Below are positions 45,770 to 55,026 of a stretch of 64,000 nucleotides of DNA, piece by piece (position 1 is the first letter of the stretch; each line of letters opens with the position of its first letter). Origin of the DNA: Haematobia irritans (lineage: Eukaryota > Arthropoda > Insecta > Diptera > Muscidae); contig NC_134399.1 in NCBI RefSeq assembly GCF_050003625.1, positions 224,992,975 through 225,056,974 on the forward strand, written 5' to 3'. The notes below the pieces were generated by a model. The model saw only the letters and a list, made by a program, of their open reading frames with translations, made no database searches and was not told the DNA's origin. A program made the position numbers and the translations under genes.

Positions 45770-46434
45770 CTAATCTACCAAAATTTAAAGAAATTTTTAC
45801 TAAAATACTGTCAAATAAAAAAATGAAAATTATATAACAGTATTTGATCTATCAAAAATATTGTTAAAATTTTATTTCTATCGAAAATTTTGTCAAAATT
45901 TTATTTCTATAGAAAATTAAGTCAAAATTTTATTTCTATCGAAAATTTTCTCAAAATTTTATTTGTATAGAGATTTTTTTTTTAAATTTTATTTCTATAG
46001 AGAATTTTGTCAAATTTTATTTCTACAGTACGAAATTTTTCATTGTTTTACAACCAAAGAAACTTTTCATTAAAAACATTTCGTTCTTTTTACGAAGAAA
46101 ACTTTTTGCAAATTTTTCGTAGTTTGTAAGAAACAACTTCGTACTTTTTATGAAAAAAATCTAGTTCTTTTTATGAAATTGTTTCGTACTTTTTGCGAAA
46201 AATTTCCATACTTTTTATGAAATTGTTACGTACTTTTAATGAAACAATTTCGTACTTTCTATGAAAAACTTTCGTACTTTTGTGAAAAATGTTCGAACTT
46301 TTAGCAAAAAGACAAGTACATACGGCCGTACGTTCGGCCAGGCCGAATTTTATGTACCCTCCACTATGGATTTCTACGAAAAACTGTCATCCACAGTCGA
46401 ATTACTTGGGTTGTGGTATCTTAAAACTTCTTAA

Positions 46435-46874
46435 CCATCTGTACCTGTGGCTTGAAAAGCAGCATTTCCATAGCTTCCGGGACTGTCAACCAAGAAATTT
46501 ACGTGAAAGAGTGTTTGAATAAACGTCTGCTGCCTTTCCTGAAGAAACACGGTTGTTCCGTACTGTTTTGGCTGGATTTGGCATCTTGCCATTACGGTAA
46601 AAAGGCCATGGAGTGGTACGCCGCCAACAACGTGCAGGTGGTTCCCAAGGAGAAGAACCCTCCCAACACGCCAGAGCTCCGCCCAATTGAGAAATACTGG
46701 GCTATTGTCAAGCGGAACCTAAAGAAGACTAAAAAAACTGCTAAGGACGAGCAGCAGTTCAAGGCAAACTGGCCTTCAGCGGCGAAGAAGGTGGACAAGG
46801 TGGATGTACAAAATCTGATGGCAGGTGTCAAGCGTGAGGCCCGGCAATTCGGATTTGGAAAAGCGAAAGCCTAA
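46435..46874 (+). pseudogene. DD37E transposase, 3' fragment
   Basis: This encodes the C-terminal ~145 residues in one open frame, nearly identical to the copy at 14.1-14.5 kb. The second catalytic Asp (FWLDLASCHY; Pro in the first copy is Leu here) and the Glu (RPIEKYW) are kept. The first catalytic Asp and the whole DNA-binding region are absent. Differences such as KRNLKKTKK against KLNQKKTKK show that the two copies diverged separately. Confidence 0.88.
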
Positions 46875-47002
46875 CTGAATATTTTTCCTGAATTTTATAC
46901 TAATTGAACTTGAAAAAGAAATTTAATTTGATTTTTTAAATAAACGATTTTACCGATTTACACGCGTTTTCCAAATGACCAAATTTTGACCGTATCACCC
47001 TT
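46435..47002 (+). mobile_element. 5'-truncated DD37E element
   Basis: It starts abruptly at 'ccatctgtacctgtggc' and ends with the intact 3' inverted repeat ('gaccgtatcaccctt', 47002) followed by TA. 5' truncation is unusual for a cut-and-paste element and suggests deletion after insertion. Confidence 0.9.
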
Positions 47003-48091
47003 TATATGGGGGATATATATAATTATGGACCTATGTGGAGCAATTTTTGCATGATTGTTAGAGATCATATACTAACACCATGTACCAAATTTCAGCCGGA
47101 TCGGATGACATTTGCTTCTCTTAGAGGCTCCGCAAGCCAAATATGGGGATCGGTTTATATGGGGGCTATACGTAAAAGTGGACCGATATGGCCCATTTGC
47201 AATACCATCAATACATCAATAATAACAACTTGTGCCAAGTTTCAAGTCGATAGCTTGTTTCGTTTGGAAGTTAGCGTGATTCCAACAGACGGACGGACGG
47301 ACATGCTCAGATCAACTCAGAATTTCACCACTACCCAGAATATATATACTTTATGGTGTCTTAGAGCAATATTTCGATGTATTACAAACTGAATGACAAA
47401 GTTAATATACCCCCATCCTATGGTGGAGGGTATAAAAAATTATAGTCCAAAGGGCATTTGGTTGTGGTAACACTCTTGAAAGATGTCATCACTACTTTAC
47501 AACTTAAGTTTTTGAATAACTTTTCACTACACTTTTATTCATAACATGCTGTCACCCAAACTAGTAGTAGCGTCGACATGCATTAACAAATTTAATAAAG
47601 GAATAAACTCAAGCACATTATCAATTAAACTTCTTCGTTATTTCAAAGAAAATGTTTCGTACTTTTTATGATGGAATTTTAACGCAGAATGTTTCGTAAA
47701 ATATTCTTAAATTTGTAAAAACTTCTTCACAAAAGTCATGAAATTTGAAGAAGGTTTCGTTAAAAGTACTAACTTTTTACGAAGAAAGATTAATGTTGAA
47801 TATTTCGTAGACGTTTCGTAAAACGTTCTTCGTAAAAGTTACGAAAATGAAAGAAAATTTCGTTGTTTTAATTATGAATTCACGAAGACTAGTTAATGAA
47901 GAATTATTCGTAAAATTAACGAAGAGAATTCTTTCGGTGTAGAGGTAATTTGTGAAGCACATTTTGTTGGAGAAGAATATTTTGCAACGTCTACCAAAAC
48001 ATATCATTTATCGGGATATAAATATGAGTAGAAGTATGGGTAAATTGGAGCCATTTTAAAATTTTTCGGACTTAGTAATGTAGATTTTACA

Positions 48092-48270
48092 AGGCGTTCA
48101 ACATTGCAGTGAAACGACTTAGAAAAGCTTTGAACCACTCATAAATGTCACCAGTATTACTGAGGTGGAATAAGCCACCACTGAAAAACTTTTTGGTGTT
48201 TGGCCGAAGCGAGGTTTGAACCCACGACCCTGTGTATGCAAGACGGGCATGCTAACCATTGTACCACGAT
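48092..48270 (-). repeat. SINE, 5' half
   Basis: The reversed head and first body segment: reversed B box 'gaggtttgaacccacgacc', 'gggcatgctaaccattgta' (A box region), up to 'gcgttcaacattgcagtgaa'. The tail is absent. Confidence 0.85.
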
Positions 48271-48577
48271 TACATGATTACAAAATTACAGACAGACGGA
48301 CGGGCGGCCAGACGGGCATGACTACATCAACTCAGGGGCCAGGCCTAACTACTATTGCCCAAGACATCATGTGCATATCTTCACTTTTTCGGCTTTTTAG
48401 ATTAATTTTTTTAAATTATTTAATAACGTTTTAATAAACTTCAATCACATTTTTTTATTTGAGGCAATCAATTATTTATTGTATTATTATTTATTTATTT
48501 AAAATTATTTTTCCTTTAGATGAATTAATTTCCTTTTAAATTTCAAGTCAATAGCTTGTTTCGTTCGCAGGTTATCC

Positions 48578-49264
48578 CACGCAGAGAAGGAATATGATAA
48601 CCCCAGACATGTTTCTAGACCTAGAGTTATTTTTGGAGGTCAATAATGGAACATTTTTGGCGTAAAAATGTTGTTTTCACCGAAAACATATACATAATTT
48701 TCGGGAACATAACATGCATGCTACAAACATGTAGCATGTACACTAATAGAAAAATTGCGTTCCACAATCGTGAACGGACGGTGACAAAATGAAACGGAAA
48801 CGTTCACAAAAAATCAAAACGAAATGTTCACGATTTTGTCCACGGGCGTTCACGATTTCATGAACGGCATTCGTTTTTCTTTTTCCATGAAAATTCTTAA
48901 AATAATCGTTAGACGTTGTTATGGCAACTCCGCCGGTGGTGCAATGAGCTAAAGCGACTATTAACGCGTATGGTGCACACAACACAGGTTCGAGTCACGG
49001 TAGCGGAAATCTTTTTTTTTTAATTTTGTTTATAAATTCGTATCCATTACGTTTTCAGATCATGAACACTCGTTGTTGTTTTGACAACGGATGGCATCAT
49101 TTTAACGTTGTCAGATTGACCCCGTCTGTTCTCAGTTTGACAACACATGTGTGTTGATTCACTTTCATGAACGAAACGTTTTGAAATGACAACGCCGTTC
49201 ATGATTTTTTCTATGGGTGTAGTTCTCCGTCCAAAAGTTACATTTTGCTACTGAAACATGTTTA
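48578..49264. mobile_element. palindromic MITE M1 with a nested tRNA-bearing MITE
   Basis: The left arm 'cacgcagagaaggaatatga' is intact. The right arm is truncated at 'gaaacatgtttaagg'. A second MITE (48741-49219) sits at a TA inside the 'gcatgta|gttctccgtcc' core. The surrounding words ('atagcttgtttcgtt', 'acggacatactta') belong to the composite 153-bp-unit repeat. Confidence 0.8.
48741..49219 (+). mobile_element. tRNA-bearing MITE (family M2), nested
   Basis: 479 bp. The ends 'cactaatagaaaaattgcg' and (reversed) 'cacccatagaaaaaatcatg' are flanked by TA at 48739-48740 and 49220-49221. Inside, at about 48905-49008, are 'ggtggtgcaatgagctaaag' (A-box-like) and 'caggttcgagtcacggtagc' (B box). 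It is the opposite orientation of the copy at 20483-20905, and the B-box region is the best conserved part between them. Confidence 0.85.
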
Positions 49265-49389
49265 AGGACGGACATACTTAGACCGAGCCACCGTGGTGCA
49301 ATGGTTAGCATGCCCGCCTTGCATACACAAGGTCGTGGGTTCGATTCCTGCTTCGACCGAACACCAAAAAGTTTTTCAGCGGTGGATTA

Positions 49390-51339
49390 TGTAACGGTTT
49401 CATATATATTTATATTATAGTACCACCACTTTCAACACCGTACCACTGTGCAGATATACCATCACTGGTGATATGCTCATTTTTTCTTCATTGTTCGATC
49501 TCTGTTAGTTAACATTCTTGTCTCTATGTTAGTTAGCATTATTGTCACTCCGATTGTTGATCCCCTCATGCACTCCCCATTCATGCTTTTTATTCATTCA
49601 TAAAAAGAGATGAATGGACTAATTATGAATGAATGTCTTAATATTATCGATTTTTGCTTTGACATTAGTCATATAAGGAATTGAGGAGTGAACGGATAGG
49701 ATATATCATTCATTATATTTTCATTGACATTTATTAAATTCCGACCGCTTTTTCCATCAAAGTGACGCTTCAAGATCATTCCAACAGTGGCTACACGTAG
49801 TATCAAATCGAATTTTATTTACGCAGAAATTATTAAAAATTTGTTAAAAAAAAGTGTCTGGGCGTTCAAATTATTTTATACATTTTCATAAATACCATAT
49901 TTGAGACATTAAGGTAATTAGAGAGTGTGCAAATGGAAAGATTATTGATATTTTAAAAGGGATTTTTTTTTTGTGTAGTGTCCGATTTTCTTAATATTCT
50001 GGAATTTTATTGACAAGCGAAAACTGGTCCAACGTGTCTCAAAATGAAGACAGCCCAGACACGTGGCCACTTGGATAACCCCTATAAATTCGAAGATCGT
50101 TTGAAACCCCATTAAATTTTAAGAGGAATTGAAGACATTCGGTGGCTCTACTAGTTTACAATTTTGTATGCGCCAATTACCATCATCAAATTTTTTGTGA
50201 ACAATCTTGTAATTTCTCCAAACTTGAGACAATTGATCTAATTTTTTTCGACATAATTAATAATTAATCATATCAATAATTTCCACGAAACATGGAATAA
50301 CTAAATAATTTAATAATTGCTGATAATAATAATAATTTCCACAAAATATGAAATAATTAATTAATATAATATATCTGATTTGATTGATTTGATTTTCCAA
50401 ATAAGATTTAATTAAACTTAAAGATAAACCAAACCACTGTGCTAATTAACAGGCTGGTTTTGTAGATATGTTGGAAGTACATACCTACATACAATTTGCT
50501 GTTAATCATCACAGTCAATATTACAATTTTATTAAAATCTAAGCTTAACATTTGTATGTAAAATTTAACATATTTTTGAATGAATTTGATTTACTACACA
50601 AAACAATAGAAACGAAAATATAACAAAACAACATAAAAATATGCGCTACCATCAACAACAATGCACAGGCCTGAGCAACGTGGGATGAGAAGTGAGTACA
50701 AAGTTAATAAGTAAAAAGTTACACTGTTTCCATAAGAAAACTAATTAAAAAAAAAATATATAAACATTTAATAATTTTCATTCAAAAGTATATGTTTTCT
50801 ATTTATATTTATTACTATTTTGTAGTAATATTATTATGATTATATTTAATTAATGACGCATATTGATATTATTTGAATTTAATATAATGCCTGTAAATAA
50901 AATCTTTCGAATTAGTATTATGGAAATAATGAATATTGGTTAAAATTAATTTCTTGGTGAAGCAAGGAGGTTGACTTGAGAAGTGGGATTTTATGTTGGG
51001 GCTCCGCAAATATTTAATAAAGGACCGCATGGGGAGCGATGGTTGGAGAGGGCGATGATCTAATTACAACCACAGATCAAACCGAAATGTGAAACCTAAG
51101 AAGCTTTGTAATATTTAGGTTCAGGTATTATTATGTCTGCTATGTCCGTCCGATTAGAGCGTATTTGTTTTATGAAAGCACGTTCAGTTTTGTATTTGGT
51201 ATATATATAGAAAGAGATTGGTCAAGAACCAGCCCCATCCGGCGAGCTAAAGCCTATTGTATGAACGTGCGGCCCTTCTCTCTCTACATTATTGTCACCT
51301 TTATTTATCATTACAGAATAAGCAAACTATACCATTACA
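49390..51339 (+). repeat. 5' LTR, 1950 bp
   Basis: Begins TGTAACGG and ends CATTACA, so the termini TGTAA/TTACA are inverted repeats. The LTR is unusually long for a fly gypsy element. It matches the 3' LTR with one substitution ('gacattaagg' against 'gacattacgg') and two A-run length differences. There is no long open frame inside. Confidence 0.96.
51196..51212 (+). promoter_or_regulatory. candidate TATA box of the LTR promoter
   Basis: 'tttggtatatatatagaaag', about 130 bp before the LTR end, is the only strong TATA-like run close to the primer site. The start site would fall near 51230, leaving a short repeat-U5 part. This is an inference without transcript data. The same sequence is in the 3' LTR. 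Confidence 0.45.
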
Positions 51340-51341
51340 GA

Positions 51342-51359
51342 TGGCGCCCAACGTGGGGC
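51342..51359 (+). promoter_or_regulatory. primer-binding site, tRNA-Lys type
   Basis: TGGCGCCCAACGTGGGGC begins 2 nt after the 5' LTR. It is complementary over 18 bases to the 3' end (including CCA) of fly tRNA-Lys(CUU) as I remember it, the same primer class used by gypsy-type elements. Confidence 0.85.
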
Positions 51360-51859
51360 TAGGAGGTCCAAAAATAAATCGGTAACATAAAATCTAAGAT
51401 CTGGTTACATATGGGTACTCCTTGCTCTACACAAATAATTTTAGGAAGTTTGAAGTTTAGTGTAATTTATTGGAATTACAAGATCGATTGTAATAGTCTA
51501 CAAATCTGACTTGTCCATAAATGAAACTTCTTTGCGATCTTCTAAAATTTATACTTACCAGTTTTATAGGATACAATAGCTACTTAGGGGAAAACACTAA
51601 GGCTTCATGATTAGTTTGAAATTTATGCTGGAGAATTACTGTTTTTGTGGATTTGTACGAAAAAGTTAACCAGTTGTAAAGATCAATGCTACACCTAGAG
51701 TTACTTATTTTCTCCTATTTATGAATTTTCATTTATGCTCATTAGGTATTCACATTTCACTAAATATACCGCTTCTCAAGTTTGGCCTACCTTAAACTTC
51801 ACCGTATTATATTATTGAAATAGAAAAATAATTTAAAGAAAACGAAAGGAAAAGAAAAT
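51360..51859 (+). other. untranslated leader of the LTR element
   Basis: About 500 bp between primer site and gag, presumably holding packaging signals. Short upstream ATGs occur but no sizeable open frame. Confidence 0.6.
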
Positions 51860-53272
51860 ATGATGATGGATTCGTCAATAACTTCAGTTTGCAAAATTTG
51901 TTCAAAAGATTTGAAGAATAAGGAACCATTGTTAGCAACGAAATGTCACCACACGTTTCATCAGAATTGTCTTATGGGTTACCTTGAGAAAACTCCTTTT
52001 TGTCCAACTTGTCAAGTTGCAGTTTCCAACACTACTCTTACAAAATTTTTGCTACCAACTGATACTTCTACTCCACAAGGAGCTATTCCAAAACGTCCAT
52101 TTACTAGAAATATGGCTAAGATGACGCAACATCAGAATATACCTGATTTATCATTACCATTATCAAATGTCGACAATCGTGTGTCTGATTCAGACAATCC
52201 CACTTTAATTAATCAATCGTCCAACACACATAATCGAACAACTTTAGAAAAACAAATGCAGGATGAGATAATAAGACTTAATCGGACAGTAGCTGATTTA
52301 GCCCAGAAATTAGAATCTTTGCATCTCAGTAGAAACAGTGATATAAATTGTAACAGACAGCTTTTCCAATCATTAAACCAACAATTACCCAATCAGATTC
52401 CCAGTACTAGAAATAATCCATCAATTAATCCTTTACCTCAAACTTCTACAAGTATTTCTCCAAACACCTTGACCAATAGTAGTAAAGTGGCTAGTATTAT
52501 CAATAGCTGGAACGTTAGGTTTGACGGCAATTCTTCTAATTTTCCAGTAGGAAAATTCATATATGTAATTACTGCTCTAACGAAAGATAATTTAGCAGGA
52601 AATTTCGATTTATTATGTGATCATTTTCACAGTCTTGTAGGTGGAAGGGCTAAAGAGTGGTACTGGCGTTATAGGTACACCGTGACAAATATTAGATGGG
52701 AGCCCTTGTGTGAGGCCTTGAAATCATACTTTGCAGATCATCTTTCTGATAGTGATATAAGGGAAATGATTCGCGATAGAAAGCAATCTACATCAGAAAC
52801 TTTTGATGATTACTATTCGAGCATTTTACAACTTTGTGATAGATTAAAATATCCTCTCAGAGAAAGTGAGTTGGTCGAAATATTGAGAAGAAATTTACGA
52901 CCTCAACTTCGTAGGGAAATGTTTTACCTTGATATTTCTACAGTTGCTCATTTACGTTATTTAGTACTCAGAAGAGAACAGCTCCATTTGGAGATTGAAA
53001 GAAATTCTCAAAAGGTTTCCATAAGAAGAGTGAACGAAATAGATAAAGGGACAACTGAAGAGGTCACAGAGAGTGAAATTTGTGAACTTAAAAAGTTATC
53101 TGATGTCGAATGTTGGAATTGTCGAGGTACTGGCCATCGTTTTGTGGACTGTCTGGCCGATAGATCAATATTTTGTTATGGCTGCGGCGCCGAAAATGTA
53201 TTTAAGCCGAACTGCGTGAATTGTCAGAACCAGGGAAACGGGAGAGCGAGCGGTCTCCGCTCAAAGAAATAG
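51860..53272 (+). CDS. gag: Gag polyprotein with N-terminal RING-H2 finger
   Basis: 470 residues, intact. The start is the first of three tandem ATGs, in an A-rich context with A at -3. Residues 11-51 fit a RING-H2 finger exactly: C11-x2-C14-x14-C29-x-H31-x2-H34-x2-C37-x10-C48-x2-C51. RING fingers commonly act as ubiquitin E3 modules; activity here is inferred only. A predicted coiled coil follows at about 126-158 (leucine-spaced LEKQMQDEIIRLNRTVADLA), then a Ser/Asn/Pro-rich linker, then a retrotransposon Gag capsid-like region at about 210-385 with KEWYWRYR and FDDYYSSILQLCDRL. A CCHC knuckle (CWNCRGTGHRFVDC, 418) and a second knuckle lacking the usual His (CYGCGAENVFKPNCVNC, 439) complete it. 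The 3' end overlaps pol by 67 nt. Confidence 0.93.
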   Translation: MMMDSSITSVCKICSKDLKNKEPLLATKCHHTFHQNCLMGYLEKTPFCPTCQVAVSNTTLTKFLLPTDTSTPQGAIPKRPFTRNMAKMTQHQNIPDLSLPLSNVDNRVSDSDNPTLINQSSNTHNRTTLEKQMQDEIIRLNRTVADLAQKLESLHLSRNSDINCNRQLFQSLNQQLPNQIPSTRNNPSINPLPQTSTSISPNTLTNSSKVASIINSWNVRFDGNSSNFPVGKFIYVITALTKDNLAGNFDLLCDHFHSLVGGRAKEWYWRYRYTVTNIRWEPLCEALKSYFADHLSDSDIREMIRDRKQSTSETFDDYYSSILQLCDRLKYPLRESELVEILRRNLRPQLRREMFYLDISTVAHLRYLVLRREQLHLEIERNSQKVSIRRVNEIDKGTTEEVTESEICELKKLSDVECWNCRGTGHRFVDCLADRSIFCYGCGAENVFKPNCVNCQNQGNGRASGLRSKK

Positions 53273-54009
53273 AGAATAATAGATCCATTGCAATCCAAAC
53301 ATCTAATAATGAAACGGATTTCTTTGAAATTAACAGACACGGATTTAACCCTTTATTAACATACCATGAACGACTTTTAAGATATCAGGAAGCCCGGAAG
53401 AAAATTTTTTGTGAGACATTTTGTTTTGAAAATAATAGATTTAAACGGCCTACACGTAATACGAAAAGACAACGAAAATTTTGGAAGGGAGTCAAATTAA
53501 ATAGAAAGAATTTGAAATCGTCAATTGAGGCTATTTACCAAATTGGAAATGACGTTAGACCATATGTACGACTGAATGTTTTTGGAATGAATCTTTTAGG
53601 CCTCGTAGATACAGGTGCATCAATAACGTGCTTATCTGGATCGGCTGCCTCAAAGTTTTTAGACATGAATAACCCATTTAAACCTTTGGATGAATTCGTT
53701 ACTACGGCTGGAGGAAACAGATATCAAGTTATAGGTTTTGTCATTAGCGATGTGGAGTTTCGAGGAATTCGAAAGAGAATCAAATTTTATATAATTCCGG
53801 ATTTAAAGAATGATTTATATTTAGGCATAGATTTTGTTAGGGAATTTGAGATGTTGAACTTTTGTATTAATGAAATTGATATTTCATCTAATACGTCGTC
53901 TGAGAACAGTCACGATTTAGCACCACCTATGGCAAATCAGCTGTCAATTGCAGTGAAAGCATTTCCTTCGTTTGAACTGGATGGCTTAGGCAGAACATCT
54001 CTTATATAG
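53206..54009 (+). CDS. pol: pol, 5' part: linker and aspartic protease, ends at an in-frame UAG
   Basis: Read in the -1 frame relative to gag and reached by the frameshift at 53233-53239, so it needs no start codon of its own. About 110 residues of basic linker (HERLLRYQEARKKIF, RNTKRQRKFWKGVK) precede a retropepsin-type protease. The active site is LGLVDTGASITCL (DTGA at 53608-53619), with a downstream flap region and the LYLGIDFV motif that usually closes the fold. The frame stops at TAG 54007-54009. The same frame continues beyond without shift into RT, so this stop interrupts the polyprotein. Confidence 0.85.
   Translation, partial: AELRELSEPGKRESERSPLKEIENNRSIAIQTSNNETDFFEINRHGFNPLLTYHERLLRYQEARKKIFCETFCFENNRFKRPTRNTKRQRKFWKGVKLNRKNLKSSIEAIYQIGNDVRPYVRLNVFGMNLLGLVDTGASITCLSGSAASKFLDMNNPFKPLDEFVTTAGGNRYQVIGFVISDVEFRGIRKRIKFYIIPDLKNDLYLGIDFVREFEMLNFCINEIDISSNTSSENSHDLAPPMANQLSIAVKAFPSFELDGLGRTSLI
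53233..53262 (+). promoter_or_regulatory. -1 ribosomal frameshift signal (slippery site plus hairpin)
   Basis: GGGAAAC at 53233-53239 lies in the gag frame as G GGA AAC, the X XXY YYZ form. A -1 slip moves ribosomes into the pol frame, open from 53206. After an 8-nt spacer, GAGCGG (53248-53253) and CCGCTC (53257-53262) can form a perfect 6-bp stem with loop TCT. The gag stop follows at 53270-53272. The same heptamer is used by some simian type D retroviruses. Function is inferred from sequence form and position. Confidence 0.82.
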
Positions 54010-55026
54010 CATAGAATTGAGGTATTGAAGGGCAGTAGGCCAATAAAACAGAGATATTTCTCCGTATCACCTGCTGTAGAAAAATTGATTCACGATGAAA
54101 TTGACAATTTGTTAAAGATGGATGTCATAGAAGTGGCTCCACCGAGCTGTTCATGGAGTAGTCCGGTGACGCTTGTTAGAAAGAATGGCAAATCGAGGTT
54201 ATGTTTGGATTCAAGGAAGTTGAATTCGGTCACGATTAAGGACGCATATCCTCAGCCTAAAATTAGCAACATACTATCTCGTTTGCCGAAGGCCGAATTT
54301 ATTACTTCCTTGGATCTCAAACATGCCTTTTGGCAAATTGGGTTGTCGCCTGAATCACGTGATTTCACGGCATTCACCGTACCAAATAGGCCCCTCTACA
54401 GATTTAAGGTCATGCCATTCGGTCTAACAAACGCCCCTCAAACCATGAGTCGGCTCATGGACATGATTATTCCGCCGTCGCATCGGAATCAAGTCTTCAT
54501 CTATCTTGATGACTTGTTACTTATTTCCAACAATTTTAAGAGTCACATAGAACTGTTATATGAAATCGCGAATATTTTAAGAAAGGCTGGACTTACACTA
54601 AATATTGCCAAGTGTAAGTGGTGTTTAAGACAAGTACGCTATTTGGGTTATATAATTGGCCATGGGGTGATAAAGACTGATAACGAAAAAATTTCTGCAA
54701 TTAGTAACCTGTCTGCACCTAAGTCTGTCCGTGAAGTTAGAAAATTTCTTGGTCTTGCCAGTTGGTACAGGCGTTTTATTGATAATTTCTCGGCCTTAAC
54801 TGCACCTATTTCTGACCTAACCAAGAAAGCTAAGACCTTTGTATGGACCAAAGAGGCCAATGACGCATTTGAAACTCTTAAAGCAAAACTGACCTCAGCT
54901 CCAGTTTTGATAACACCAAACTTTGACAAAGACTTTGTCATACAGTGCGATGCATCCAAGTTGGGTATTGGAGGAGTTCTAGCGCAAGAGGATGACGATG
55001 GTGTAGAAAGACCGATTGCTTACTAC
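54010..55026 (+). pseudogene. pol: pol, middle part: reverse transcriptase and start of RNase H
   Basis: In the same frame as the protease segment, after the UAG. RT motifs in order: SPVTLVRKNGKSRLCLDSRKLN (split over two motifs), DAYPQPKI, FITSLDLKHAFWQIGL, KVMPFGLTNAPQTM, the catalytic IYLDDLLLIS (YLDD at 54502-54513), and VRYLGYIIG. RNase H starts with FVIQCDASKLGIGGVLA (first catalytic Asp at 54949) and breaks at IAYY, where a MITE is inserted at 55026. The RT core looks undamaged. No independent start codon is obvious, so expression would require readthrough of the UAG or trans supply. Confidence 0.88.

Larger units (their letters stand above)
46300..47440 (+). repeat. composite repeat (153-bp unit family) interrupted by a DD37E fragment
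   Basis: The left end 'tatgtaccctccactatgg' and the right end 'cctatggtggagggtataaa' are the family termini seen at 31440 and 32760. The piece 47005-47200 has the unit words 'gatcatatactaacacc' and 'ggggatcggtttatatgggg'. The DD37E fragment 46435-47002 lies between. Confidence 0.75.
46026..47943. mobile_element. 'tttcgta' palindromic MITE, split by another repeat
   Basis: Left part (46026-46299): many 'tttcgtactttttatgaaa' phrases. Right part (47620-47943): 'aaaatgtttcgtactttt', 'acgaagaaag', ending 'cgaagagaattctttcggtg' before TA. The two parts are rough mirror images. A 1.1-kb composite repeat separates them. Boundaries are approximate. Confidence 0.5.
45770..48000 (+). repeat. minisatellite-type repeat carrying a nest of insertions
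   Basis: The head 'gttgccactcgagc' and minisatellite (45843-46025) are separated from the tail ('aatttgtgaagcac', 'gagaagaatattttgcaacg', 47945-48000) by about 1.9 kb. The same repeat is contiguous at 32186-32540, so the gap is inserted DNA. Confidence 0.7.

Noticed and set aside
51165..51362. Open frames in both LTR ends (also 59571-59801)
   Set aside because: Identical LTR sequence with low-complexity start; the 5' one runs into the primer site. No protein features.
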